Notes: generated by a model not told the origin, from the letters alone. A stretch of 64,000 nucleotides of DNA from JAAYCI01 sp031548875 (GCA_031548875.1 JAVBQQ010000008.1:1-64000); one strand, 5' to 3'. Positions 1-8,961 are shown, counted from the first letter of the stretch. Numbers and translations are program-made.

Positions 1-87
1 ATTGGTGCGCAGCTGCTGATGACCATGATCTTCACTGCCATCATCTATCTGATTTTCAAAATAGGACATCCGGGCCAGTGGTGGTAA
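1..87 (+). CDS. C-terminal end of an integral membrane protein (5' cut by window)
   Basis: The window opens inside a reading frame that ends with TAA at 85-87. The 28 visible residues are a hydrophobic helix (MTMIFTAIIYLIF) followed by a short polar tail ending GHPGQWW. This fits the last transmembrane segment of a transporter. The next gene, 31 bases on, encodes a one-helix protein of the kind that accompanies sodium-coupled symporters, so a symporter is a reasonable inference. Too little is visible to name the family. Confidence 0.6.
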   Translation: MGAQLLMTMIFTAIIYLIFKIGHPGQWW

Positions 88-118
88 CCAGCCCGCCGGT
101 TTGTAAAGGAGGTTCATT

Positions 119-277
119 ATGGGCGACAATACCTGGGTAGCAATTTACCTGACTATCCTGATGATCGTGCTTGTCGGAATCGGCTATGTATTCGATGGGA
201 TCAACAAGGCCAAGGGGAAGAATGGCAGCAATACCGCCGTTTCCGCGCCGGAGGAGAAGCCGTCCGACGAAGCGTAA
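119..277 (+). CDS. Small single-helix membrane protein, possible transporter accessory subunit
   Basis: This is a 52-residue protein with a clear AAAGGAGG ribosome site about 7 bases before the ATG. Residues about 6-23 form one transmembrane helix (VAIYLTILMIVLVGIGYVF). The tail is polar and charged, with Lys-rich and then Glu/Pro-rich stretches. It lies 31 bases after the end of a membrane protein and before a terminator, so it is probably the last gene of a transporter operon. Small one-helix subunits are known next to NSS (MetS type) and SSS symporters. The assignment to that role rests on position and size, not on a recognised motif. Confidence 0.65.
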   Translation: MGDNTWVAIYLTILMIVLVGIGYVFDGINKAKGKNGSNTAVSAPEEKPSDEA

Positions 278-350
278 GTACGATGGTCTAGGCTTGCATT
301 TTCAAATTGTTCGGGGGAGCAATGGATTGAACAAATGCACGATAGGCAAA

Positions 351-378
351 GGAGCCGCCCTTGGGGCGGCTCCTTTTT
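351..378 (+). terminator. Intrinsic terminator after the small membrane protein gene
   Basis: A perfect 10-bp stem, GGAGCCGCCC with GGGCGGCTCC, has a 3-base loop and is followed by five T. It separates the rightward transporter operon from the leftward metal ATPase gene. Confidence 0.85.
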
Positions 379-403
379 GTGGTGTGATGGAAAACGGGTG
401 TGG

Positions 404-2428
404 CTACAGGCCGTCCCGCGCCGGCGCCGTGGCGCCGGCCGGCCGCGCGGGGGGCGTGGAAACAGGGGCGAGTGGAAGCAGCATGCGCATGGCGTTCAGG
501 ATGGCCAGCACAGCCACGCCCACGTCGGCGAACACCGCCGCCCACATGGAGGCAAACCCCAGCGCGCCCAGTACCAGCACGATGCCCTTGATGCCCAGCG
601 CCAGAACGATGTTCTGCCACACGATGCGCTGCGTTTTGCGGGCGATGCGGATGGCGGTGGGCAGTTTGGCGGGCTCGTCGGTCATGATGACCACGTCGGC
701 GGCCTCGATGGCGGCGTCAGACCCGAGGCCGCCCATGGCGATGCCCACGTCGGCCCGGGCTAGCACCGGCGCGTCGTTTACGCCGTCGCCCACAAAAGCC
801 AGCTTGCCCTTGCTCTTGCCGTCGTCTTCGGCCAGCATGCGCTCCACCTGCGCCACCTTGTCCTGCGGCAGCAGGCCGGCGTATACGTCGTCCAGCCCCA
901 GTTGGGCGCCCACCTTGCGGGCGGCGGCCTCGTTGTCGCCGGTGAGCATGACGCACCGGCGCACGCCGGCTGCGCGCAGCCCGGCAATGGCCGCCGCGGC
1001 GTCCGGACGCAGAGTGTCCGCCACCTGTACGGCGCCCAGCAGTCGGCCGTCACGCGCTACATACACGGTGGTGGCCCCGGCGGGGTCTGCGCCCGAAGCA
1101 GTTCCGGCCGGGAGGAGGTCCGCCTGCCAGCCGTCGCCGGCGGCGCTGCCCAGCACGGCGCTGTTCGCGCGGGGGGCGAGCCCCTCCACGTCGATGCCAT
1201 TTTGTTCCATCAGCAGGGCGTTGCCCGCCAACACGGGCAGCCCGTCTAGGTACGCGCGCACGCCGTGGCCGGCAAGCTCCTCCACGCCGGACAGGCGCGC
1301 GAGGTCCAGTTCTTCGGGCCAGGCGGCGCGGATGGATTGGGCGATGGGATGGGTGGAGTAGCTCTCGGCGCAGGCCGCGGCCTCCAAAAGATCCTGTTCA
1401 TCCACACCGGGGGCGGGCAGCACACGGCTGACCGAAAACCGCCCCTGTGTGAGTGTGCCGGTCTTGTCGAACACCACCCGGTCTGTACGGGCGAGCGCCT
1501 CGAGATAGTTGCCGCCCTTTACCAGCACACCGATGCGCGAAGCGCCGCCAATGCCGCCAAAGAAGCTGAGCGGGATGGAGATGACCAACGCGCAGGGGCA
1601 GGAGATGACGAGGAAGGTGAGCGCCCGGTACACCCACACGCCAAAGGGCTGCCCGGTGAGCAATGGCGGCAGCAGCGCCAGTGCCAGCGCGGCCACGCAA
1701 ACGGCGGGCGTGTACCAGCGGGCAAAGCGGGTGATGAACTGCTCGGTCTGGCTTTTGCGCGCGCTAGAATGCTCTACAAGTTCCAGGATGCGCGCCACGG
1801 TGGACTCGCCATACGGGCGCAGCACGCGCACGGTGAGCGCGCCGGTGAGGTTGATGCAGCCGCTGGTCACCTCGCTGCCCGCCGCCACGTCGCGCGGCAG
1901 CGATTCGCCGGTGAGGGCGCTCTGGTCCAGTGCCGAGGCGCCGGAGGTGACGATGCCGTCCAGCGGGATGCGCTCGCCCGGCTTCACCAAAATGAAAGCG
2001 CCGGCGTTCACGTTTTCCGGCTCCACCTCCACGGCGTTGCCGCTTTCGTCCAGGAGGTTTGCGTGGTCGGGCCGGATGTCCATCAGGCCGGCGATGGAGC
2101 GGCGGGAACGGCCCACGGCGTAGCCCTGGAACCATTCGCCCACCTGGTAGAACAACATGACGGCCACGGCTTCGCGTGCGTCGCCCAGAGCAAGCGCCCC
2201 AATGGTGGCCACGCACATGAGGAAGTTTTCGTCGAACACCTGGCCGTGCAGGATACCCCGCACTGCCCGGTAGAGGATGTCCCAGCCGATGACGGCGTAC
2301 ACGATAAGGAAGGCGGCGAAGGAGGCCGCTCCTTCCAGCGGCAGCAGCAGCGCCACAACATACAGCGCGACCGCGACCAGGATACGCACCAGCGTGCGGG
2401 TTTGTTTGCGTGTCATGGCGCCCCTCAT
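404..2428 (-). CDS. Heavy-metal translocating P-type ATPase (P1B, Zn/Cd/Pb exporter type)
   Basis: This 674-residue cation pump uses ATP to export soft metals across the membrane. The CPC metal-binding motif in a transmembrane helix, the phosphorylation motif DKTGTLT, the His-Pro motif (STHP), TGDN and GDGVNDAP are all present in the expected order. It has no N-terminal metal-binding domain; that function is a separate 73-residue HMA protein just upstream, whose stop overlaps this start (ATGA). CPC with this overall sequence fits the divalent-metal (ZntA/CadA) subgroup better than copper pumps. The exact metal is inferred. The gene ends with TAG shortly before a hairpin. Confidence 0.93.
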   Translation of the reverse strand: MRGAMTRKQTRTLVRILVAVALYVVALLLPLEGAASFAAFLIVYAVIGWDILYRAVRGILHGQVFDENFLMCVATIGALALGDAREAVAVMLFYQVGEWFQGYAVGRSRRSIAGLMDIRPDHANLLDESGNAVEVEPENVNAGAFILVKPGERIPLDGIVTSGASALDQSALTGESLPRDVAAGSEVTSGCINLTGALTVRVLRPYGESTVARILELVEHSSARKSQTEQFITRFARWYTPAVCVAALALALLPPLLTGQPFGVWVYRALTFLVISCPCALVISIPLSFFGGIGGASRIGVLVKGGNYLEALARTDRVVFDKTGTLTQGRFSVSRVLPAPGVDEQDLLEAAACAESYSTHPIAQSIRAAWPEELDLARLSGVEELAGHGVRAYLDGLPVLAGNALLMEQNGIDVEGLAPRANSAVLGSAAGDGWQADLLPAGTASGADPAGATTVYVARDGRLLGAVQVADTLRPDAAAAIAGLRAAGVRRCVMLTGDNEAAARKVGAQLGLDDVYAGLLPQDKVAQVERMLAEDDGKSKGKLAFVGDGVNDAPVLARADVGIAMGGLGSDAAIEAADVVIMTDEPAKLPTAIRIARKTQRIVWQNIVLALGIKGIVLVLGALGFASMWAAVFADVGVAVLAILNAMRMLLPLAPVSTPPARPAGATAPARDGL

Positions 2429-2646
2429 GGCCGCAGGATAGCCACGTCGGGCTCGATGCGGCGCATGGCCTTCTGCGCTTTTTTCACCGTCTCGTCAAAG
2501 GCGTCGTCGGGGGCTTCCAGCACCAGCTCCTGCCGCATGAAGTTGATAGAAGCGAAGATGACGCCGGGCAGGCGGCCGACGGCGTCTTCCATCTTGGCGG
2601 CGCAGGCGGCGCAGTCTAAATCTTCCAGTTTGAGCGTCTTTTTCAT
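2425..2646 (-). CDS. HMA-type metal-binding protein, partner of the P1B ATPase
   Basis: This 73-residue protein has a heavy-metal-associated fold, with CAAC metal-binding cysteines at about residues 16-19 within LEDLDCAACAAKMEDAV. It probably serves as the detached N-terminal metal-binding domain or chaperone of the pump encoded next, with which it overlaps by 4 bases. It is the first gene of the operon, directly under a strong promoter with an inverted repeat at the start of the transcript, so metal-dependent repression is likely. CAAC differs from the copper CxxC chaperone style (usually GMTCxxC), in line with a Zn/Cd-type system. Confidence 0.88.
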   Translation of the reverse strand: MKKTLKLEDLDCAACAAKMEDAVGRLPGVIFASINFMRQELVLEAPDDAFDETVKKAQKAMRRIEPDVAILRP

Positions 2647-2667
2647 GGTGGGTGTCCTCTCGTATAA

Positions 2668-2693
2668 ATTAAACGATTAAATCATTGTTTAAT
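2668..2693. promoter_or_regulatory. Candidate operator (ArsR/SmtB-like) of the metal-export operon
   Basis: ATTAAAC and GTTTAAT form a perfect inverted repeat with a 12-base spacer. It lies immediately downstream of the -10 box, at the predicted transcription start. An AT-rich dyad in this position is where ArsR/SmtB-type metal sensors bind. No such regulator gene is in the window. Confidence 0.45.
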
Positions 2694-2703
2694 CATCAAT
2701 CTT

Positions 2704-2732
2704 AGTATACCCCCCCTCGCACGTGATGTCAA
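2704..2732 (-). promoter_or_regulatory. Sigma-70-type promoter of the metal-export operon
   Basis: Reading leftward, TTGACA (2727-2732) is followed after 17 bases by TATACT (2704-2709). This is a near-consensus promoter about 60 bases before the HMA gene. Confidence 0.8.
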
Positions 2733-2785
2733 GCCCAGTTTCGACAGATTTTGCCAAAAACAGGCGCTGTCCCCGCCGCAGAATG

Positions 2786-2794
2786 TGGTACAAT
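2786..2794 (+). promoter_or_regulatory. Extended -10 promoter element of the nitroreductase gene
   Basis: TGG-TACAAT matches the TGn extended -10 form. No good -35 box is seen at the right distance. It lies about 77 bases before the chosen ATG. Confidence 0.4.
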
Positions 2795-2870
2795 CGGATA
2801 AGAAGGATATAGACAGGTGCGCCTGTCGGGCGCGCCGCAAGCAGGGCAAAGAGATGGGAGGATGCAAAAG

Positions 2871-3470
2871 ATGGAGAGCGGATTTATGGCGGCGCTGCAC
2901 AAACGACGCAGCATCTACGGCATTGCGGGGGAGATGCCCCTTTCGGACGCGCAGCTGGACGGGCTGCTGGGCGAGATCATCCTGAACATGCCCACGGCCT
3001 TCAACATGCAGGGCACCCGCGTGGTGCTTTTGCGGGGCGAGGACAACCAGAAGCTGTGGCGAATGACGCTGGACGAACTGCGCAAGGTGGCCCCGCCCGC
3101 CGGTTTTGAGCGCACCGAACAAAAGATCGCCGGTTTTGCGGCCGGCCACGGCACCCTGCTGTATTTCAATGACACGGAGGTGACCGAGCGCTACCGCGCG
3201 GAGAACCCGTTATACGAGCAGCACTTCCCGCTGTGGGCGCTGCAGCAGTGCGGCATGCTGCAATTCGCCGTGTGGACGGCACTGGCCGAACAGGGCGTTG
3301 GCGCCTCGCTACAGCACTACAATCCGCTCATCGACGAGGGCGTGCGGGCCGAATGGGGCCTGCCCGAAAGCTGGCTGCTTCTGGCCCAGATGCCATTTGG
3401 CGGCATCACGGCGCCGGCGAAGGAGAAGGAGTTCCTGCCGCTGGAGGAACGGCTCAAGATGTTTGGGTAA
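2871..3470 (+). CDS. Nitroreductase family protein (Frm2/Hbn1-like)
   Basis: This 199-residue FMN-dependent oxidoreductase would use NAD(P)H to reduce nitro, quinone or similar compounds; the natural substrate is unknown. The N-terminal KRRSIYGI matches the RRS(x)R/Y FMN-contact motif of the family. The central FGGI stretch and the length of about 200 residues match the short single-domain branch that includes yeast Frm2. The ATG at 2871 has GGGAGG about 9 bases upstream; an in-frame ATG at 2862 abuts that site and is less likely. It is a single gene with its own promoter and terminator. Confidence 0.88.
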   Translation: MESGFMAALHKRRSIYGIAGEMPLSDAQLDGLLGEIILNMPTAFNMQGTRVVLLRGEDNQKLWRMTLDELRKVAPPAGFERTEQKIAGFAAGHGTLLYFNDTEVTERYRAENPLYEQHFPLWALQQCGMLQFAVWTALAEQGVGASLQHYNPLIDEGVRAEWGLPESWLLLAQMPFGGITAPAKEKEFLPLEERLKMFG

Positions 3471-3484
3471 CCCAACAAAGCAAG

Positions 3485-3525
3485 ACCCCGGCGGGGAGCT
3501 TCCCGGCCGGGGTGGATGCGTTTTT
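3485..3525 (+). terminator. Intrinsic terminator after the nitroreductase gene
   Basis: ACCCCGG pairs with CCGGGGT around an inner GGGA/TCCC stem, followed by a T-run at 3521-3525. Confidence 0.75.
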
Positions 3526-3577
3526 CTAATCGCTTTTCTTATGTGAAACAATTTTTTAATGGTGGCGGAAGCCCGCC

Positions 3578-5326
3578 CTATTCGGGCAGCTCCCGCACGA
3601 TACCGCGCTGGGAGTCCACGGTCACCATCAGTCCATCGGACAGCTTGGTGGTGGCGCCCACGGCGCCCACGACCACCGGTTTCTCCAGTGTGAGCCCCAC
3701 GATGGCCGCGTGGCTGCCCATGCCGCCGTCCTCAGTGATGATGGCGGCGGCTTCCTTCATGGCGGAGAGCATTGTGTTGGTGGTGGCGCCCGTCACCAGC
3801 ACGTCACCGTGCTTGAAATGGGCGAGGTCGCCGGTGTCGGCAATGATGCATACGCGGCCCACGGCGTTCTGGTTGCCCACGCCTACGCCGGTTACCAGCG
3901 CGTCGCCCACCAGGTGTACCTTGAGCATGTTGGTGGTGCCGGACACGCCCACGGGCACCCCGGCCGTGATGACCAGCAGGTCACCATCGTGCACGGCGCC
4001 TGCGTTCTGGGCGGCCTCCACGCTCAAGGCGATGAGTTCGTCGGTGTTGTGGGCGTAGGGCATGGTGATGGGTATGATGCCCCAGGAGAGGGCCAGCTGC
4101 CGGTACACCCGCTCGCTCATCACGCAGGCGATGATGGGGGTGGGAGGCCGGTAGCGGCTGAGCATGCGGGCCGTTTCGCCCCCGTGTGTGACGGTGAGGA
4201 TGGCCGCGGCGCCGGTGTCGTATGCGGTGGTGCAGGTGGCGTGGGCCACGGCGCCGGCCACGGTCAGGTGTGCATCGTCCGCCCGGCGGCGGCGGGAGGA
4301 TTGGTCGTGCACGGCAATCTCCTCCTCGGTGCGCTGGGCGATGGCCGCCATGGTGCGCACGGCCTGCACCGGGTATTTGCCGGCGGCGGTCTCGCCGCTC
4401 AGCATGATGGCCGAGGTGCCGTCGTAGATGGCGTTGGCAACGTCCGTGATCTCGGCCCGGGTGGGCCGCGGGTTCTGGATCATGCTCTCCAGCATCTGGG
4501 TGGCGGTGATGGCTGGGCGGCCCGAGCGGTAGCACTTTTCGATGAGCTTTTTTTGTAAGATGGGGATCTCTGTAAAGTCGATCTCTACGCCCATGTCGCC
4601 GCGGGCGATCATGATGCCGTCGGCCGCCGAGAGGATCTCGTCGATGTTGGACACGCCCTCCTGGTTCTCGATCTTGGCGATGATCTTGATGTCTTCGCCG
4701 CCGCCCTCGTCCAGCAGCTGGCGTATCTCCTCCACGTCCCGGGCCGAGCGGGTGAACGAGGCGGCGATGAAGTCGAATCCGTTTGCGATGCCGAATAAAA
4801 GGTCGGAGCGGTCGGCGGGCGAGAGGTAGGGCATGGAAAGGTGCACGCCCGGGGCGTTCACGCCTTTGTGGTCTGTGATGCGGCCGCTGTTCAGCACCTC
4901 ACACAGGATGTCTTCGCCGCGAATCTCCACTACGGCCAGTTCGATCTTGCCGTCGTCGAACAGGATGCGCGAGGAGACGGTGACGTCCTGCCACAGGTTT
5001 TTGAAGCTGACGGTGGAGGTGGTTTCATCACCCTCCACCTCACGCGGGGTGAGCACGAAGCGCTGGCCAACGGACAGATCCACTCCGCCTCCCTTGAAAT
5101 TGCCCAGGCGGATCTCTGGGCCGCGGGTGTCCAACAGGGAAGCTACCGGCACGCCCAGCTCTTCGCGCAGGGTGGCAAGCGTTTCCAGCCGGGCCTTGTG
5201 CTCGTGGTGGGTACCGTGCGAGAAGTTGAACCGGGCCACGTTCATGCCGGCTTCCACCATCTCGCGCAGCACGCCCTTGGCGTCGGTGGCGGGGCCAAGT
5301 GTGCAGACGATCTTCGTTTTTCGCAT
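3578..5326 (-). CDS. pyk: Pyruvate kinase with C-terminal PEP-utiliser-like domain
   Basis: This 582-residue enzyme converts phosphoenolpyruvate and ADP to pyruvate and ATP, the last step of glycolysis. It begins MRKTKIVCTLGPAT, the classic start of the family. It has NFSHG, the substrate-binding MIARGDMGVEI and the signature-like IAKIENQEG. Beyond the usual 470 residues there is a C-terminal swivel domain with ITEDGGMGSHAAIVG, the extension seen in Bacillus-type enzymes. The reading frame is open further upstream, but the ATG at 5326 has an AGGAGG site and gives the family start. It is a single gene with its own promoter and a leader of about 130 bases. Confidence 0.97.
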   Translation of the reverse strand: MRKTKIVCTLGPATDAKGVLREMVEAGMNVARFNFSHGTHHEHKARLETLATLREELGVPVASLLDTRGPEIRLGNFKGGGVDLSVGQRFVLTPREVEGDETTSTVSFKNLWQDVTVSSRILFDDGKIELAVVEIRGEDILCEVLNSGRITDHKGVNAPGVHLSMPYLSPADRSDLLFGIANGFDFIAASFTRSARDVEEIRQLLDEGGGEDIKIIAKIENQEGVSNIDEILSAADGIMIARGDMGVEIDFTEIPILQKKLIEKCYRSGRPAITATQMLESMIQNPRPTRAEITDVANAIYDGTSAIMLSGETAAGKYPVQAVRTMAAIAQRTEEEIAVHDQSSRRRRADDAHLTVAGAVAHATCTTAYDTGAAAILTVTHGGETARMLSRYRPPTPIIACVMSERVYRQLALSWGIIPITMPYAHNTDELIALSVEAAQNAGAVHDGDLLVITAGVPVGVSGTTNMLKVHLVGDALVTGVGVGNQNAVGRVCIIADTGDLAHFKHGDVLVTGATTNTMLSAMKEAAAIITEDGGMGSHAAIVGLTLEKPVVVGAVGATTKLSDGLMVTVDSQRGIVRELPE

Positions 5327-5460
5327 GGGGGCCTCCTGCTTTTTTCTTGCGAAGCAACAACAGGTTTGAGACACCGCCCCTTGGGGTGGCGTATCGCGGG
5401 CCGAAGGCGCGCGGGACGCGCGGCTTGCCTCGCGATCCATACCGGTCAGAGCCATTTCTA

Positions 5461-5489
5461 AGTATAGGCCGCTGCGTGCGAAACTGCAA
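5461..5489 (-). promoter_or_regulatory. Promoter of pyk
   Basis: Reading leftward, TTGCAG (5484-5489), 17 bases, then TATACT (5461-5466). The leader of about 130 bases to the pyk start contains a short GC hairpin (around 5382-5396) but no recognised riboswitch. Confidence 0.7.
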
Positions 5490-5541
5490 GGCGATTTGGG
5501 CGGAATGTTAAAAAAATATCAATTTGATTGGAGGGAACCGC

Positions 5542-6747
5542 TTGCGCAAACGCGTGTTTCTGGTTGTTCTGGACAGCCTGGGCATTGGCGGAGCACCCGA
5601 CGCCGCGGCCTACGGCGATGAAGGCAGCTTCACGCTGGGCACTCTTGCCAAAAGCCCCGCGCTGCACCTGCCCAACCTGCAAAGGCTGGGCCTGTTTTGC
5701 ATCGACGGGCTGGAGGGCCTGGTGGCAACCGTCAGCCAAAAGGGCTGCAACAGTAATTTCCCGAAGGGAAATTACTGTAGGCTGCGCGAGGTGAGCGCCG
5801 GCAAGGACACCACCATCGGCCATTGGGAGTTGGCGGGCATTGTGAGCGAGGCGCCGCTGCCCACCTTCCCGGACGGCTTTCCCGCCGACATGATCGCCGC
5901 GTTTGAAGCGAGCATCGGCCGGGGCAGCCTCTGCCACATGCCCTATTCGGGCACGAAGGTCATCAGGGACTTTGGCGAGGAACACCTGCGCACCGGCTGG
6001 CCTATCGTGTAGACCAGCGCCGACTCGGTTTTCCAGATTGCCGCGCACGAGGAGCTTGTGGGCCTTGCGCAGTTGTACGCGTGGTGTGAGGATGCCCGCG
6101 CCCTGCTCACCGGGGCGTGGGGGGTGGGGCGGGTCATCGCGCGGCCATTTGTGGGCGGCAGCCCGGTCGATTTTGCCCGCACGGCCAACAGGCACGACTA
6201 CTCGCTGCCGCCGCCCGCACCCACCGTGTTGGACGCGCTGGCACAAAGCGGGCGGGAGGTCGTCGCCGTGGGCAAGATAAACGACATTTTCGCTGGACGG
6301 GGCGTCACCCGGGCCGTTAAAACGACCGGCAACGATGACGGCATGCAAAAGACGCTGGCCCTTGCGGAGGAGGCGTTCGACGGGCTGTGTTTTGTGAACC
6401 TGGTGGATTTTGACATGCTGTACGGCCACCGAAACGACGTGGACGGATATGCGGCGGCGCTCTCCCGTTTCGACGCATGGCTGGACGCCTTTCTGCCCCG
6501 TTTGCGCGAGGGGGATCTGCTGCTCATCACGGCCGACCATGGCTGCGACCCCGGCACCCCCTCCACTGACCACAGCCGCGAAGACGTGCCGCTGCTGGCC
6601 GCCGGCCCCGCCGTGCACCCGGGCAGCCAAGGGACAAAGCTTTGTTTTAGCTGCGTAGCCAACACGGTGGCTGATTATTTCGGCCTGCCTGTCTCTTACC
6701 AGGGCGAGAGTCTGCTGCCCGCCATGCTGGGCGTGGGGCGCGGGTGA
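5542..6747 (+). pseudogene. deoB: Phosphopentomutase deoB interrupted by one in-frame TAG
   Basis: DeoB interconverts ribose-1- and ribose-5-phosphate in nucleoside breakdown. The frame starts at TTG (5542) with GGAGG 8 bases before it and gives RKRVFLVVLDSLGIG. KDTTIGHWE, DFDMLYGHRNDVDGY, TADHGCDP and DHSREDVP show that the metal-binding and catalytic parts are conserved on both sides. At 6010-6012 a TAG (codon 157) replaces the Tyr normally found in PI(V/L)YTSADSVFQIA, and the frame continues unbroken for about 245 codons to TGA. One base change (TAC or TAT to TAG) explains this. It may be a recent pseudogene, suppressed amber or sequence error. An AT-rich perfect palindrome sits at 5750-5778. 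Confidence 0.85.
5750..5778. repeat. AT-rich perfect palindrome inside deoB
   Basis: ACAGTAATTTCCC and its exact reverse complement flank a 3-base loop (GAA). The hairpin is bounded by GGCTGC direct repeats at 5743-5748 and 5780-5785, which resemble a target duplication. The encoded peptide still aligns with the conserved P-x-G-x-Y region of DeoB, so an insertion is not proven. Confidence 0.6.
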
Positions 6748-6952
6748 GGGTGCATATGAGGGGATGGCCATAATATCGGCGCGAACGGTAGGCGGGCAAG
6801 CTGTGCGTGGGCTTCCCACCGGCCAGGAAGAGATTTTTTGCAAAATAAATAGCCGGTTTTGAACATTTTTCCTTCCATGGTTCGTTTTATGGGCAGAGAG
6901 ACTTTTCCACACCACCCAATCACCCAAACGACCGCCGAAGGAGGCTGCCTGT

Positions 6953-7123
6953 ATGTTTTATATCGGTTTCACACTTGTACTCACCGCCGCAATGGTTTGT
7001 TTTCTGTTGTTTAGCGCCGCAGCCGACCGGGGCGGCGTGGTGCAGGAGGCGTTGGCCCCGGCGCCCGAGCAAACGCCCGCGGAGGCGGCCGCCCAAACGC
7101 CGGAGTCCCAGCAGGTGGCGTGA
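6953..7123 (+). CDS. Small membrane or secreted peptide of unknown function
   Basis: This is a 56-residue frame with GAAGGAGG about 8 bases before the ATG. Residues about 2-20 (FYIGFTLVLTAAMVCFLLF) form one hydrophobic helix or signal anchor. The rest is Ala/Pro/Glu/Gln-rich and probably disordered. It follows deoB by 205 bases and is closed by its own terminator. I recognise no family. The strong ribosome site and the terminator argue that it is a real gene. Confidence 0.6.
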   Translation: MFYIGFTLVLTAAMVCFLLFSAAADRGGVVQEALAPAPEQTPAEAAAQTPESQQVA

Positions 7124-7145
7124 GGAGCGCTTGGCTAAACAGACA

Positions 7146-7177
7146 AACCGGCCCATCCTAAGGGCCGGTTCTTTTTT
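7146..7177 (+). terminator. Intrinsic terminator after the small membrane peptide gene
   Basis: AACCGGCCC and GGGCCGGTT form a 9-bp stem with a 7-base loop, followed by C and six T. It separates this gene from the leftward ABC exporter gene. Confidence 0.85.
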
Positions 7178-7209
7178 GTACCAAGGGTTTTCCTAAAGGC
7201 GGCCGGCGC

Positions 7210-8955
7210 TCACTCCAGCCCCGCGAACTGTACGTCGTACAGCGTTTTGTATACACCGCCGCGCTGCATCAGCTGGGCGTGGCTGCCCTGCTCTTCGATG
7301 CCGCTGTCGGTAAGTACGACGATCTCGTCGGCGTTCTTCACGGTGGACAGCCGGTGCGCCACCACAAGCGTGGTGCGGTCTTTGGCCAGTTCGTCGAACG
7401 CGTGCTGGATGGCCAGTTCCGTGATGTTGTCCAGTGCGCTGGTGGCTTCGTCCAGAATGAGGATGGGCGGGTCTTTCAGAAACACCCGGGCGATGGAGAT
7501 GCGCTGCTTCTGGCCGCCGCTCATCTTGGTGCCACGCTCGCCGATGTTCGTATCGTAGCCGTCGGGCAGGTTGGCCACAAAATCGTGCAGGCCGGCGCGC
7601 TTGGCCGCCCCGATGATCTCTGTGTCGGAGGCGCCCAGCCGGCCGTAGGCGATATTCTCCTTGATGGTGCCGGCGAAGATGAACACGTCCTGCTGCACGA
7701 TGCCCACGCTGCGGCGCAGCTCGATGTAGTCGAAGTCGTTCACGTCCACCCCGTCCAGCGTGATGCTGCCCTCTTGGGGCGTGTAAAAGCGGGGGATGAG
7801 GTGGCAGAGGGTGGTTTTGCCGCCGCCCGAGGGGCCCACAAGCGCGACGGTCTTGCCGGCGGGGATGTGCAGGTCGATGTGGGAGAGCACCGACCCGGCC
7901 TCGCCATAGGTGAAGGTGACGTCATTGAAGTCGATCTGCCCGCGCAGCACCTTGGGCAGCAGGGGGTTGTCCGGGTTGTCCTCCGGCGGCATGTCCATCA
8001 CCTCGGCAAAGCGGCGGAAGCCGGACATGCCGTCCTGGAACTGCTCCACGAACTGGTTCAGCCGCCGGATGGGCTGGGTGAACATGCCGATGTAGAGCAG
8101 GAAGGCGGCAAAGTCGCCCATGTTGATGCGGCCGGTGAAGAAGAAGAGCGCGGAAGCGGCCAGCGACACGAGCGTGAGGATGTCGAGGCAGAGGTTCATG
8201 CCGGCGTAGTAGCTGGCCATCACGCGGTAGGCGGTAGAGCTGGCCTCCACAAATTCGCCGGTGCGCGCGCCGAACTTCTCCTCTTCGTACTCGGCGTTCA
8301 CGAACGCTTTGGCCACCCGGATGCCGGACAGGCTGTTCTCGATCTCGGCGTTGATGGCGGCGGTGGTCTCCCGCCGGCGGGTGAACGCGCGCTGCATGCG
8401 CCCGCGCATGAGCACGTTGAACAAGATGATGATGGGCAGGAAGGCGAAGATGATACAGGTGAGGGGCAGGTTGATGCGCCCCAGGAGGATGAACGCCCCC
8501 ACAAAGGACACCACCGAGATGAACAGGTCTTCCGGGCCGTGGTGGGCCAGTTCCGATATCTCCATCAGGTCGTTCACGATGCGGCTCATCAGGCTTCCGG
8601 TGCGGTTCTCGTCAAAGTAGGAAAAGGGCAGCCGCTGCATGTGGCGGAACAAATCGCGCCGCATGTCGGCCTGCATGCGGGTGCCCATGATGTGCCCCCA
8701 GGAGAGGACGAAATAGTTGAGCGCGTACTTGAACACGAAGATGCCCGCCAGCACGCACAGCGAGATGATGAGTGGCTGCAGTGCGCGGCCGGGCACATAT
8801 TCATTGATGATGGAACGGGTGAGCATGGGGTAGAACAGATCGCACACGGCCAGCAGGAAGGCGGCTGCCAGGTCGGCCAGGAACAGCGCCATGTGCGGGC
8901 GATAGTACCCGGCCATCATCCGGGTGAGTGACGGCCGTTTTTGCTGTGTTTGCAT
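7210..8955 (-). CDS. ABC exporter, fused permease and ATPase (MsbA/BmrA-like half transporter)
   Basis: This 581-residue half-transporter should work as a dimer that pumps lipids, drugs or peptides out of the cell. The N-terminal 320 residues form a six-helix type I exporter membrane domain. The ATPase domain has Walker A GPSGGGKTT, signature MSGGQKQR, Walker B ILILDEATSALD and the switch His in VVAHRLS. There is no peptidase domain. It is 6 bases from the upstream GNAT gene and probably co-transcribed with it. The substrate cannot be told from sequence. Confidence 0.93.
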   Translation of the reverse strand: MQTQQKRPSLTRMMAGYYRPHMALFLADLAAAFLLAVCDLFYPMLTRSIINEYVPGRALQPLIISLCVLAGIFVFKYALNYFVLSWGHIMGTRMQADMRRDLFRHMQRLPFSYFDENRTGSLMSRIVNDLMEISELAHHGPEDLFISVVSFVGAFILLGRINLPLTCIIFAFLPIIILFNVLMRGRMQRAFTRRRETTAAINAEIENSLSGIRVAKAFVNAEYEEEKFGARTGEFVEASSTAYRVMASYYAGMNLCLDILTLVSLAASALFFFTGRINMGDFAAFLLYIGMFTQPIRRLNQFVEQFQDGMSGFRRFAEVMDMPPEDNPDNPLLPKVLRGQIDFNDVTFTYGEAGSVLSHIDLHIPAGKTVALVGPSGGGKTTLCHLIPRFYTPQEGSITLDGVDVNDFDYIELRRSVGIVQQDVFIFAGTIKENIAYGRLGASDTEIIGAAKRAGLHDFVANLPDGYDTNIGERGTKMSGGQKQRISIARVFLKDPPILILDEATSALDNITELAIQHAFDELAKDRTTLVVAHRLSTVKNADEIVVLTDSGIEEQGSHAQLMQRGGVYKTLYDVQFAGLE

Positions 8956-8961
8956 GTGTGT

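Noticed and set aside
171..2680. Long plus-strand open frames opposite the P1B ATPase
   Set aside because: They are low-complexity Ala/Gly/His/Arg translations of the complementary strand of a well-conserved gene. The same holds for the long frames opposite nearly every real gene in this GC-rich window.
6058..6747. A separate gene starting after the TAG in deoB
   Set aside because: There is no ribosome site, and both parts align end to end with one phosphopentomutase, joined at a conserved Tyr.
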